In this document: piece after piece, positions 9,361 to 18,170 of the stretch
Position numbering within the stretch: the first letter of the stretch is position 1
Layout of the letters: each line of letters begins with the position of its first letter
DNA from: CBIFVZ01 sp966185765
GTDB taxonomy: Bacteria; Pseudomonadota; Gammaproteobacteria; Enterobacterales; Enterobacteriaceae
Reading direction: 5' to 3'
Assembly: GCA_966185765.1 (NCBI GenBank)
Contig: CBIFVZ010000005.1
Location: forward strand, 36,104 to 100,103
Length of the DNA stretch: 64,000 bases
Notes under the pieces: generated by a model
What the model was told of the DNA's origin: nothing
Seen by the model: the letters and a program-made list of their open reading frames with translations, nothing else
Databases searched by the model: none
Made by a program: the position numbers and the translations under genes

Positions 9361-10005
9361 ATGCAGACATTACCGATCGCTATTATGCATCCGTACCCGT
9401 TGGTCCTGGGTGCACTTTCATCATTATTCAATTCATCCGGTAAGTTTCGCGTCGCCCATATTTGTCTTAATTATGAGCAGCTGATTAGTGCTATTGGAAT
9501 CAGTCAGGTCAACTTTGCCTTAATCGATATTGATTCACATATTCTCGACGAAAATGTACAAAACATGATTCGTCGTCTGATATTTATCAGGCCGGGTATT
9601 AAAGTTGTTCTCTATTCCGATAAGATCCACAGCGATGCCATCGCCGTACTCAAACGTACCGGCGTTTCAGCGCTCATCAGTAAAAAAGATATGCCAGAAG
9701 AACTGCTCAGCGCCTGCGAACAAATTCTGCAAAGCAACGAATTTTACCTCTCAGAGAATATCAAAGAGATTGATTCCAGATCGCATGAGGTTTCATTTGG
9801 CCTTTCCAGTAAAGAGCTTGAAGTGATCAAACTTATCGTTTCTGGCTATACATTAGTGGAAATCGCCGAGCTGAAAAACCGCTCACTGAGCACGATTTCA
9901 ACACACAAATATAATGCTATGCGTAAACTGGGCATCAACTCCAACACCGAACTGCTGAAGTTCGCCTACGAGCACAATTTCTTTCAAAGCGCTGTCACGG
10001 AATAG
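9361..10005 (+). CDS. RcsB/LuxR-family regulator with atypical receiver domain
   Basis: 214 residues from the ATG at 9361, chosen because GGAAAG lies 5 nt upstream and because the protein then begins at the first strand of the receiver fold. A GTG at 9292 would add 23 unsupported residues. Residues 1-130 align in outline with an RcsB-type receiver, but the acidic pair that binds magnesium is replaced (AIMHPYP where RcsB has ADDHPI), and the phospho-acceptor region reads LIDIDSH. The C-terminal part (about 140-205) is a LuxR-type helix-turn-helix: LSSKELEVIKLIVSGYTLVEIA, then RSLSTISTHKYNAMRKLGI. The receiver is probably not phosphorylated. By analogy with BglJ-type proteins it may act with RcsB, but that is inference. 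It is followed by c-di-GMP genes and stands beside the motility block. Confidence 0.82.
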   Translation: MQTLPIAIMHPYPLVLGALSSLFNSSGKFRVAHICLNYEQLISAIGISQVNFALIDIDSHILDENVQNMIRRLIFIRPGIKVVLYSDKIHSDAIAVLKRTGVSALISKKDMPEELLSACEQILQSNEFYLSENIKEIDSRSHEVSFGLSSKELEVIKLIVSGYTLVEIAELKNRSLSTISTHKYNAMRKLGINSNTELLKFAYEHNFFQSAVTE

Positions 10006-10530
10006 ACAAATTTTACGCTTAATCGTTAACAGTGCCAGGTAAATGCGGTCGAGCTTCCTGCTCTCGCCCTTATTATTGCACCGGCGTCAAATGAGCAGCA
10101 GCTCGTCAATGAAGAAAGCAGAGCACGACTCACTCTGATTTCTTCATTGAGATACGCCGCACCTTCTCTCCACAGGCCTCTCCGGACTGTTATAGCGCTT
10201 CTCCCCCGACCCACTGCACTTCAGAACCTCTCCCAAAAGTTTACTTTCATTTATCAGCGATAAAGCAAAGGACTGAAAATGATGGCAATGAAAAATGTCT
10301 CAACAAAATAATTAAACAGATATATGCAACGCTATGCTTTAAAAATTCGGCCCATTCATTCGTACAGTTATTTCTTATTTTGTAAGAAAATGAAAGTACC
10401 CACTTTTAATTCATTGATATACCGTTCTTCGGTTTCGCTAAGATAATGTCATTTAGCTTTCATTTAGATTGGAGACCAGATAACGCTATAAAATACGTAC
10501 CGGCAAAAAGCTCTGCAAGGCAATAACTGC
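10006..10530. other. Non-coding gap of about 520 bases before the c-di-GMP genes
   Basis: No supported gene. The left part holds a long perfect hairpin (listed separately). The right part is AT-rich and contains CTATAAAAT (about 10488-10496), which could serve as the -10 element of the diguanylate cyclase gene. No matching sigma-28 element was found, so this gene pair does not look directly FliA-dependent. Confidence 0.45.
10106..10150. repeat. 45-nt stem-loop of unknown role
   Basis: Outer arms TCAATGAAGAAA (10106-10117) and TTTCTTCATTGA (10139-10150) are perfectly complementary. After one G-A mismatch the stem continues with CAGAG/CTCTG, leaving a 9-nt loop. No T-run follows on either strand, so it is not a standard terminator. 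Confidence 0.7.
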
Positions 10531-12093
10531 ATGATAAGTAAAGAAAATAATAAATATGGCGTAGAGAAAAACCTTGACTATGCCTTTATAATAATATTAT
10601 CTTTTAACATTATTGCGTTCACCTGTTATATATTTTTTGACATTTTTAACAAACGCAACGCATTATACGATCGTGCCAGTGATTATGTTTACAACGTTTC
10701 CGGCCTGAATGTTCAGCAATTAATAAAACCGCTTGAGAACACTCTCAATGAACTGGTTCGCGTACTGGAAGTTAAGGATCACGGAGCCATTGAATCACAA
10801 GCTACGCGCAATATTTTCAGCCATCTTCTGCATGCCAGCCACGGTTTACGCACCATTAATTTCGCCAGCCGCGATGGCACGTTTTATGCTGTTCCGGATA
10901 TCGGCAACATCGACGATCCACAGTCACGCCCGTGGTACAATAAAAAGAACAGCAGCAGCACCTTCGTTTTTTACACGCCGATATATAAAGACTATTTTGA
11001 CGACTCCCATACCGTCTCCATTTCTCGTCCTATTTTTGACAATACTGGCGCGTTCTATGGCTCGATTTCTGCTGATTTAAATCTGGTGGAGCTGGGTTAT
11101 TCCATGCGTGCACTTAACCAGCCAATGACGGGCGAAACCATGGTGGTTGACCGCAACGGCCTGGTGTTGATTCACAGTGAGCCTAACCAGATTGGTCGTC
11201 AAAAAATCACGCCCGAACTGGTGTTGCAAATGAATAACAGCACAGGTGTGGTTGAAGACCCGCAAACCGGCGATCGTTTGTTTTACTTCTCCTATACCAA
11301 CCCGGACTGGTTTGCCGTTTATCGTATCAGCCAAAAAACCATTTTTGATAGCCTCCTTTTGCAGGTCGCGCCCGCCCTGCTTATCTTCATGATTCTGACC
11401 TTCGTTATCTGTCTGATGTGGTATCTGACCAAAAACACCATTCATAAAATGATGGGCGATATCGTGACCATGATTCGCTTTGGCGGCGAAACCACACCGC
11501 CAAATATCAACAGCATCCGCCACGAAATTAACCGCAATGCCAAAGTCCTGCAGGCTGAAAAAGCGCGCGCCGACATCGATCCGCTTACCCGTTTGTTCAA
11601 CCGTGGCTGCTTTGACAACACGTTGAACCAGTACATGGAATCCGGCACGGCATTCAGCCTGGCACTGATTGATATCGATAATTTCAAATCCATTAACGAT
11701 ACCTGGGGGCATGTTATTGGTGATGTCGTCCTCAGGCACGTAGCAAAGCAAGGGCAGTATTTTGTTGGCGAGCGCGGTACGGTTTACCGCTATGGCGGAG
11801 AAGAAATTGCGGTGCTGTTTCCCAGGCTTGATGTCCAACAAGCCTGGGAAATCATGGAAGCCTGGCGAGTGGATATCTCTGTTAAAAAATGGCGCGAAGC
11901 CGGTATGAAAATCACGTTCAGTGGCGGAATAAACGACTGGGATACCCAGGATGCCGAAGGCCTTATCTCAAGCGTTGATGCGCTGCTTTATAAGGCAAAG
12001 CACGGTGGTAAAAATCAGGTGCTCACTGCCCATTCCGTTCCACGTGTGCATGCCGTAACAACCAGTACGGCAACAACCGGCCATCTTTCCTGA
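10531..12093 (+). CDS. Membrane diguanylate cyclase with periplasmic Cache sensor (GGDEF)
   Basis: 520 residues. Membrane segments at about 17-39 and 275-300 enclose a periplasmic Cache-type sensor with the typical RPWYNKK and PIYKDYF segments. The C-terminal GGDEF domain has the active-site loop GGEEI (422-426), which fits the catalytically competent GG(D/E)EF pattern apart from Ile for Phe, and a nucleotide-binding NRGCFD segment. The stretch before the loop (GERG) is not RxxD, so the product-inhibition I-site is missing. The enzyme should make cyclic di-GMP from two GTP in response to a periplasmic ligand, favouring attachment over swimming. It ends 18 nt before the phosphodiesterase gene, so the two are probably one transcript with opposite activities. 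Confidence 0.9.
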   Translation: MISKENNKYGVEKNLDYAFIIILSFNIIAFTCYIFFDIFNKRNALYDRASDYVYNVSGLNVQQLIKPLENTLNELVRVLEVKDHGAIESQATRNIFSHLLHASHGLRTINFASRDGTFYAVPDIGNIDDPQSRPWYNKKNSSSTFVFYTPIYKDYFDDSHTVSISRPIFDNTGAFYGSISADLNLVELGYSMRALNQPMTGETMVVDRNGLVLIHSEPNQIGRQKITPELVLQMNNSTGVVEDPQTGDRLFYFSYTNPDWFAVYRISQKTIFDSLLLQVAPALLIFMILTFVICLMWYLTKNTIHKMMGDIVTMIRFGGETTPPNINSIRHEINRNAKVLQAEKARADIDPLTRLFNRGCFDNTLNQYMESGTAFSLALIDIDNFKSINDTWGHVIGDVVLRHVAKQGQYFVGERGTVYRYGGEEIAVLFPRLDVQQAWEIMEAWRVDISVKKWREAGMKITFSGGINDWDTQDAEGLISSVDALLYKAKHGGKNQVLTAHSVPRVHAVTTSTATTGHLS

Positions 12094-12111
12094 TCCTTTG
12101 CGAACCCATTA

Positions 12112-13647
12112 ATGAAAACCAAGAAAAAAAATGCTTTCTGGAACCTGTTAATTGCGGCATGCACCGTACTGGCTCTGTGGACCATCGGGGCTGTACTGAT
12201 TCATTTCCAAACTGTTAGTACCATCAAAACCGAAGACGAAATAAACCTTGCCGGGACTCTGAACCGTATTGATATGATTTTCGATACGGTAAATAACTCG
12301 CTGGATAAAGCCTCGCATTTCTACAATGGGCACTGCGATGAGATGGTCACATCGCTGCGCCAGCTGGCGTCGCTGTCGCCCTACTCACGCTCGTTTAGCA
12401 TTGTCGAAAATAACGTTATTCGCTGCTCTTCTCTGGAAGGCAATATTTCTGTTGCTGTCAGCGAATATTTTAAAGACAAGCAGAAGCTGTCGCTAAGCTA
12501 CGGTCCTATTCCAAGTAGCAATACACTGGTTATTAACCTCAAACGTGCTTTTCAGCAGATGGATATCATCGCCAGCATTCCCGGCTTCTATTTCTACAAC
12601 GACATCGCAGGGCGTAGCAGCAGCGAGCAGTTGTACCTGAACATCAATGGTTTCTACCTCAACAACCTGGGCCAATTGCGTGCGCAACTGCCTGAACGAC
12701 CAGGTACACGAACGCTCGTTCAGGCCTCTTCGCGCTACGATTATAAGCTCACCTATGTCCTGCCAGACTCCTATACCCTTGAGCAATATTATCAATCGGC
12801 AGCCACGCTGTTTTATGTGTTTGCGGCAATTGGCCCGCTGGCAGGCATCTGGCTTTATAACTTCCTTAACCGACCTAAATCACTGCGCAGAAAACTGGAA
12901 ATGGCCATTTATAACCAGGAGATCCAGCCCTGGTTCCAGCCGCAGGTCGATACGAATACGGGCGAGCTTATCGGTTGTGAAGTACTGGCGCGCTGGATCT
13001 CGCCTGATGACGGAATTATCCCCCCAAACCAGTTTATTCCTCTGGCAGAAGAGTCAGGGCTGATAGTAGCGATGACGCGCGACCTGATGCAGCAGGTCAA
13101 AACATGGCTTCTGGCTGAAAAGCAAAAAATTTCACCGGGTTTTCATGTCAGTATTAACTTTAGTTCCAGCCATATTCTGTCCAACGAGATTGTCGAAGAC
13201 TGCCGCACGTTTCTGACGGGCATTCCTGCAGGCCTGATTCGTCTGGTGGTGGAAATTACCGAAAGCGAAGTGCTTAACGATCACAAGCAAATCAACGATA
13301 TTCTCACGCAGCTGCACGATCTGGGGGCGATTATTGCTATTGATGACTTTGGTACCGGCTATTCCAACCTGAGCTATTTACAGGACTATCCGCTGGATAT
13401 ACTGAAAGTCGACCGCAAGTTTATTGCGCAGCTGGAGCCAGCTATTGCACAGCGCCATCTGATTGCAGGCATTATCGATATTTCGAAAAAGCTGGAATTG
13501 CGCACCGTGGTTGAAGGCGTTGAAACAGAAAAGCATGTTGAAAGCCTGAAAATGCTCGGCGCAACGTGGTTGCAGGGGTTTTATTACGGTAAACCTGTTT
13601 CAGCCAGTGAGTTCACCCGCACGTGGCTTAATAAACCCAGCGCCTGA
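12112..13647 (+). CDS. Membrane c-di-GMP phosphodiesterase with CSS-motif domain (EAL)
   Basis: 511 residues. Membrane segments at about 13-31 and 230-246 enclose a periplasmic domain containing RCSS (about residue 105), the mark of CSS-motif sensors, which by family knowledge respond to disulfide state. The C-terminal EAL domain starts with EVLARW (Glu290) and keeps the catalytic set: Asn in INFSS, Glu in EITES, the DDFGTG pair (Asp411-Asp412), Lys in LKVDRK and Glu in VVEGVET. It should therefore hydrolyse cyclic di-GMP to linear pGpG. Ala of the EAL triplet is Val, which is common in active members. It follows the diguanylate cyclase gene by 18 nt. No strong ribosome site is seen before the ATG, which fits coupling to the upstream gene. 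Confidence 0.9.
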   Translation: MKTKKKNAFWNLLIAACTVLALWTIGAVLIHFQTVSTIKTEDEINLAGTLNRIDMIFDTVNNSLDKASHFYNGHCDEMVTSLRQLASLSPYSRSFSIVENNVIRCSSLEGNISVAVSEYFKDKQKLSLSYGPIPSSNTLVINLKRAFQQMDIIASIPGFYFYNDIAGRSSSEQLYLNINGFYLNNLGQLRAQLPERPGTRTLVQASSRYDYKLTYVLPDSYTLEQYYQSAATLFYVFAAIGPLAGIWLYNFLNRPKSLRRKLEMAIYNQEIQPWFQPQVDTNTGELIGCEVLARWISPDDGIIPPNQFIPLAEESGLIVAMTRDLMQQVKTWLLAEKQKISPGFHVSINFSSSHILSNEIVEDCRTFLTGIPAGLIRLVVEITESEVLNDHKQINDILTQLHDLGAIIAIDDFGTGYSNLSYLQDYPLDILKVDRKFIAQLEPAIAQRHLIAGIIDISKKLELRTVVEGVETEKHVESLKMLGATWLQGFYYGKPVSASEFTRTWLNKPSA

Positions 13648-14050
13648 CCTTCTCGTCCCCTCCTGTGTGCCTGCTCACAATACGGTTGAGCAGGTACATT
13701 TTTAAGACAAATAACCCTAAAGAGTATGCAGACATGGGCAGCGGTTTGTATTATCGTAGCTCACTACATTGACATTATCTTACACCAACCGCGCAATAAA
13801 CCCTCTCTCACACTGGCTTTCCATACCATGACAGTGTGAATATTCTGTCATTGATGCAGATAAACTGTTTCTGTCTTTCGACCTCCTTGTATTCGGTGTT
13901 TTTCATTATTGTTACCAGGCTGAACAGCAGCACAACACGCGTTGAGTAAATTCCCCGCACTTTTTCGACAGGTTTATTATTCGCTCAGTTTTTACTTTAA
14001 GAATAATCCAATCCGCATGCGGATAAGGGTTAAGACAACGGGAGAACACC
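13648..14050. other. Intergenic region with an 8-bp inverted repeat
   Basis: About 400 bases without a gene. Arms TCACACTG (13808-13815) and CAGTGTGA (13832-13839) are perfect inverted repeats 16 nt apart, placed well to be an operator for the rightward transporter gene. No convincing terminator was found after the phosphodiesterase gene. Confidence 0.4.
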
Positions 14051-15067
14051 ATGAGCAAATTCAGTCTGGCGAAACCGGGCGTGGCCTTCCTGGCCGTGTG
14101 CGCGATTTTCGTGAATATCCTGTGGGGAACGCCATTTCCGCTGGTAAAAGAGATGTATGCTCAGATGAACATCTCTGCAGCAACATTGGGTGACAACTAC
14201 AACGGCCAGGTTCTGACGACCATCAGTATCCGCTTTTTCCTGGCAGGCCTCATCACACTGCTGATGGCTAAGCTGATGGGTCAGCAAATCTTTAAAGTGA
14301 CGCCGCGCCAGTGGTATGAAGTCACGTCAATGGGGATTGTCAGCACCACCGCTGCGTATCTGTTTTTTAATATCGGTCTGGTGAACACCACCACCATCAA
14401 GTCGACCGTACTGGCACAGTCTTCCATTTTCTTCTCCGTCATTCTGGCGCACTTCGCCTACAAAAATGACAAGTTGAACCAGCCGAAAACCATTGGTCTG
14501 GTGCTGGGTCTGACTGGCCTGCTGGCAGTAAATCTGATGAACAACGGTAACGGCCTGCGCGAGATGCTCAGCTTTTCCTGGCTGGGTGATGGCTTCATGG
14601 TGCTCTACGGCCTGGTTGCCGCACTCGGTATGATGCAGGCAAAACGCATCGGGTCTTCTCTGAACTCGTTCGTGATGACTGGCTGGAACCTGACTATCGG
14701 CGCTGCCATCCTGTTTGTCATCGGTCTGTTCATGGGCGGTAGCCTGAGTGTGATTACCTGGACACCGACCGCGATAGTCCTGATGCTGATTCTGGCGCTT
14801 ATCGCAAGCGTTGCCTTCGGACTGTGGTACTGGATTGTTCAGCACGCCAAAATTGGTGAAATCTCAATCTACAAATTCTGTATGCCGCTGTCTGGCAGCC
14901 TGCTCTCCGTTTTCATGGGCCAGGACAGCTTCACGTTGCCGCTGACTATCGGTCTTGTACTGGTCTGCGTGGGTATTGTGGTTGTGAATAAACCCCCGAA
15001 ATTCCTGCTGCGTAAAAAAGCCTCGGATGAGGCTACAATCAACGCGCACACCAACAAAATTCAGTAA
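14051..15067 (+). CDS. EamA/DMT-family transporter, probable metabolite exporter
   Basis: 338 residues with about ten hydrophobic segments in two similar halves, the layout of the drug/metabolite transporter superfamily. The first half has the usual NILWGTPFPLVK turn after helix 1, and the second half begins near WLGDGFMVLYGLVAALG. It should sit in the inner membrane and export a small metabolite. The substrate cannot be read from sequence. GGAGAA lies just before the ATG. The gene ends 12 nt before a proC-like gene, so the two are almost certainly co-transcribed, which hints at a link with proline or a related amino acid. The hydrophilic C-terminal tail is basic. Confidence 0.85.
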   Translation: MSKFSLAKPGVAFLAVCAIFVNILWGTPFPLVKEMYAQMNISAATLGDNYNGQVLTTISIRFFLAGLITLLMAKLMGQQIFKVTPRQWYEVTSMGIVSTTAAYLFFNIGLVNTTTIKSTVLAQSSIFFSVILAHFAYKNDKLNQPKTIGLVLGLTGLLAVNLMNNGNGLREMLSFSWLGDGFMVLYGLVAALGMMQAKRIGSSLNSFVMTGWNLTIGAAILFVIGLFMGGSLSVITWTPTAIVLMLILALIASVAFGLWYWIVQHAKIGEISIYKFCMPLSGSLLSVFMGQDSFTLPLTIGLVLVCVGIVVVNKPPKFLLRKKASDEATINAHTNKIQ

Positions 15068-15079
15068 CCTGGAGTCATC

Positions 15080-15889
15080 ATGGATAAAAAAATCGGCTTT
15101 ATCGGTACGGGCAATATGGCAAATGCCATTATCCACGGCATCATCAATAGCGGCATCGCACCGGCAAGTCAGATTGTGGTTTTTGATGTGGATACCAGCA
15201 AAACGCAGGCGCTCAATGCAGAAGTCGGTACCGTTACCGCACAGAGTGCGCCGGAGCTGACCAACGCGTGCGATATCGTGTTCCTTGCGATTAAGCCACA
15301 CATCGTACCGGCGGTGCTTAAAGAGATTGCCTCAACCATTAAATCTAACCATGTTCTGGTCTCCATTGCTGCAGGTGTGACGCTTGGGCAGCTCGCCGAG
15401 CAGGCTGGCTATAACGCCAAAATTGTGCGTGTGATGCCGAATACGCCAGCGATGGTCAATGCTGGCATGAGCTCGCTGACCGCCAACAGTCTGGTCGAAG
15501 AACAAGAGCTGGCAGACATTACCGCCATCTTCAACAGCTTTGGCCGCTCTGCGGTGGTACCGGAAAACCTGATTCATGCCGTCACCGGCATCAGTGGTTC
15601 GTCACCCGCGTACGTGTTCATGTTCATTGAAGCTCTGGCTGACGCCGGTGTGCTGGGCGGACTCCCACGTGCGCAGGCTTACCAGTTTGCGGCGCAGACC
15701 GTGCTGGGCGCAGCCAAAATGGTACTGGAAACCGGCGAGCATCCGGCCATGCTCAAAGACATGGTGTGCTCACCTGGTGGCACAACCATTGAAGCGGTGA
15801 AGACGCTGGAAGAAAAAGGCTTCCGCTCTGCGATTATTGACGCTGTTGTCAGCTGCATGGATAAGTCGAAAAAACTTAGCGAAAAATAA
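15080..15889 (+). CDS. proC: Pyrroline-5-carboxylate reductase (ProC family)
   Basis: 269 residues, the family's usual length. The N terminus has the Rossmann dinucleotide site GFIGTGNMANAI, followed by the conserved RVMPNTPAMVNAGMSS, GISGSSPAYVFMFIEALADA and DMVCSPGGTTIEAV segments. The enzyme reduces 1-pyrroline-5-carboxylate to L-proline with NAD(P)H in the cytoplasm, the last step of proline synthesis. CTGGAG precedes the ATG. The neighbouring DMT transporter and the position beside flagellar genes differ from E. coli proC, so this may be a second copy or a paralogue with another imine substrate. The symbol is given for the family. Confidence 0.88.
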   Translation: MDKKIGFIGTGNMANAIIHGIINSGIAPASQIVVFDVDTSKTQALNAEVGTVTAQSAPELTNACDIVFLAIKPHIVPAVLKEIASTIKSNHVLVSIAAGVTLGQLAEQAGYNAKIVRVMPNTPAMVNAGMSSLTANSLVEEQELADITAIFNSFGRSAVVPENLIHAVTGISGSSPAYVFMFIEALADAGVLGGLPRAQAYQFAAQTVLGAAKMVLETGEHPAMLKDMVCSPGGTTIEAVKTLEEKGFRSAIIDAVVSCMDKSKKLSEK

Positions 15890-15901
15890 TCAATTCGCCC
15901 C

Positions 15902-15930
15902 GTACCCGGCCTGTGCCGGGTACATTTTTT
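15902..15930 (+). terminator. Intrinsic terminator after proC
   Basis: Perfect 9-bp stem GTACCCGGC / GCCGGGTAC with loop CTGT, then A and six T, 13 nt after the proC stop codon. Confidence 0.92.
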
Positions 15931-16044
15931 GGCCCGCATTTTTTTCTATCCCCGTAACACTTCCCCACTTCACTTGCGCTGGCACCGCATCTGGCCTCAC
16001 TTTTCCTGGTTTTACATGATTTACAAAACAAAAGATTAAATCGG

Positions 16045-16071
16045 GAAAGTTCCTGGCTTTACAACCGATAA
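16045..16071 (+). promoter_or_regulatory. Sigma-28 (FliA) promoter of the chemoreceptor gene
   Basis: GAAAGTTC (16045-16052), 11 nt, ACCGATAA (16064-16071). The consensus is TAAAGTTT-N11-GCCGATAA, so 13 of 16 bases match with exact spacing, 46 nt before the start codon. Confidence 0.82.
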
Positions 16072-16117
16072 CACATAAGGACCTATTACACTCCTTAAGC
16101 CCGGGGATTAAGCATTC

Positions 16118-17911
16118 ATGATTAAAACGATACGAGCTCGCGTCACTGCTGCGGGTATTGCGATCGTCGTCAGCGTACTGATGCTGAATACGTTTCTTAA
16201 CTACACCGTTGCGTTACGTAACAATAATCAGCTCATCGGCTCCAGTCTGGCGTCTCTGAGCGCCAGCCATGCCAGAGCGCTTTCAGACTGGATTGACCTG
16301 AAAGTGAAAAACATTGAATCGCTCAAAGATGAGGCAATGCTCGACGATCCGCTGCCGTTTTTCCACTCCATCATTGATTCTTCAGGCTTCACTAACATCT
16401 ACGTAGGTTTTGCCAACAAAACGACGCGTTTTGCTGGCAAAGCAGACGTACCGCTGGATTATGACGCAACAGGGCGTCCCTGGTATCTCCAGGCCGCAAG
16501 CAGCGGCCAGACCATAGTGACCGAACCTTATTATGATGATGCGACAGGCGCTCTGGTTGTCACCTTCGCGACACCTATCATTCACAGTGGCGCGCTCCTT
16601 GGTGTGGTAGCAGGTGATATCGCTATGGATTCGGTTATCAGTAATATTCTGAGCATCAACCCGGCTGAGAAAAGTTACGGCATGCTGATAAACCGTAGCG
16701 GTACTATCATCGCGCACCCGGATGCGAGCATGACGCTTAAACCGATTACCACTATCGCTCCACAATTCGATATGTCTCGTCTGCTGCTGGGCAAAAGCAA
16801 TAAAGAGGTCGAAATCTCTGGACGCGACACGATGGTGCAGAGCAAAAGCGTAGAAGGTACTGACTGGCAGGTTCTGGTCATCATGGATGAAGAGGTGATG
16901 AATGCTGGCAGCAACTTGATGCTTAAGCTCTCTATGCTGTCGCTGGTCCTGCTGTCCTGCATCGCGGCCATTATTATCAGCGTTATCATGGCACGCGCGC
17001 TGGGTCGTCTGGCGCAAATTCGCGACTCCATGCGTGCTATCAGCAGCGGAGATGCCGACCTCACCCAGCGTCTGCCCGATGACGGTAGCGATGAGGTGTC
17101 GCAAATCTCCACCGCATTTAACCACTTTGTTGACAACCTCGGCGGCATGATGCGCCAGATTCGCGATACCAGCATGTCAGTCCATACGGCATCCAACGAA
17201 ATCGCGGTGGGCAACCGCGACCTGTCGGAACGCACTGAATCTGCCGCCGCCAGCCTCCAGCAAACCGCGTCGTCGCTCGAAGAAATTACCGCCACCGTTG
17301 CCCAGTCGGCGGACTCCGCACGCCAGGCCGGGACCATTGCCGAGTCAGCCAGCGGTGCCGCAGAGCACGGCGGTGAGGTTGTTAATAAGGTGCTTGGCAC
17401 CATGAATGATATCGAAAAGGCGTCCGATAAAATCAGTGACATCATCAGCGTTATTGACGGTATTGCCTTTCAAACCAACATTCTGGCGCTTAACGCCGCA
17501 GTAGAAGCGGCGCGTGCAGGTGAGCAAGGCCGGGGCTTCTCGGTTGTGGCAAGTGAAGTCCGAAGCCTCGCCCAGCGCTGTTCTTTGGCAGCAAAAGAAA
17601 TAAAAGAACTGATTGAAACCACGGTGGACAGTGTGCTGTCCGGTTCCTGTCAGGTTAAAGAAGCGAACGAGGCGATGAGCAATATCATCAGCAACGTTGC
17701 GAATGTCACGCACATCATGAAGGAAATCCAGGATACCACTGCCGTACAGATGATGGGCATTAACGAAATCAACCAGGCCGTACATCAGCTTGATGGTCTG
17801 GTACAGCAGAATGCGGCGATGGTCGAAGAATCCGCCAGCGCGGCCTCTGCTCTGCAGGGCCAGGCGCAGGACATGAACGATATCATTGGGCGTTTTCGCC
17901 TCGAAAAATAA
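16118..17911 (+). CDS. Methyl-accepting chemotaxis protein with amino-acid-type Cache domain
   Basis: 597 residues. Membrane segments at about 8-30 and 268-292 flank a double-Cache periplasmic domain. It contains YDATGRPWYLQA (Tyr115, Arg120, Trp122, Tyr123) and Asp140 and Asp167, matching in identity and spacing the amino-acid-binding signature of PctA-type receptors as I recall it. A HAMP domain follows, then the signalling hairpin with the conserved tip FQTNILALNAAVEAARAGEQGRGFSVVA. The C terminus lacks the NWETF-type pentapeptide, so CheR and CheB are probably not tethered here. Predicted role: attraction toward one or more amino acids. It stands where tar/tap stand in E. coli, before cheRBYZ, and has its own sigma-28 promoter. 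Confidence 0.93.
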   Translation: MIKTIRARVTAAGIAIVVSVLMLNTFLNYTVALRNNNQLIGSSLASLSASHARALSDWIDLKVKNIESLKDEAMLDDPLPFFHSIIDSSGFTNIYVGFANKTTRFAGKADVPLDYDATGRPWYLQAASSGQTIVTEPYYDDATGALVVTFATPIIHSGALLGVVAGDIAMDSVISNILSINPAEKSYGMLINRSGTIIAHPDASMTLKPITTIAPQFDMSRLLLGKSNKEVEISGRDTMVQSKSVEGTDWQVLVIMDEEVMNAGSNLMLKLSMLSLVLLSCIAAIIISVIMARALGRLAQIRDSMRAISSGDADLTQRLPDDGSDEVSQISTAFNHFVDNLGGMMRQIRDTSMSVHTASNEIAVGNRDLSERTESAAASLQQTASSLEEITATVAQSADSARQAGTIAESASGAAEHGGEVVNKVLGTMNDIEKASDKISDIISVIDGIAFQTNILALNAAVEAARAGEQGRGFSVVASEVRSLAQRCSLAAKEIKELIETTVDSVLSGSCQVKEANEAMSNIISNVANVTHIMKEIQDTTAVQMMGINEINQAVHQLDGLVQQNAAMVEESASAASALQGQAQDMNDIIGRFRLEK

Positions 17912-18040
17912 TAACAACAGGGAGCCAGGCGCTCCCGCCTCTGCCCCGTCGCTAACAGCCAGTCAGCAACGCGGGCGGTTTTTAACGTCACAGATGACAA
18001 TCCACCCAGTGCCTGAACTTCACTCTGAACGGTTGCGGAT

Positions 18041-18067
18041 TAAAGAATTTCTGCATCCGACCGATAG
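18041..18067 (+). promoter_or_regulatory. Sigma-28 (FliA) promoter of cheRBYZ
   Basis: TAAAGAAT (18041-18048), 11 nt, ACCGATAG (18060-18067). Exact spacing, 12 of 16 consensus bases, about 100 nt before cheR. It would allow cheRBYZ to be transcribed apart from the chemoreceptor gene. Confidence 0.75.
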
Positions 18068-18170
18068 CATAACTATAAGGGCTATCCCTGACGATAACAG
18101 AAAGGACGACGCCAGACCGCTGGCTGGGTAACACAAGGGAATAAGAAAATCATGCAACGAGAAGCAGCAC

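Noticed and set aside
10026..10214. 62-codon leftward frame after the RcsB-like gene
   Set aside because: It overlaps the perfect hairpin and has no ribosome site or known motif.
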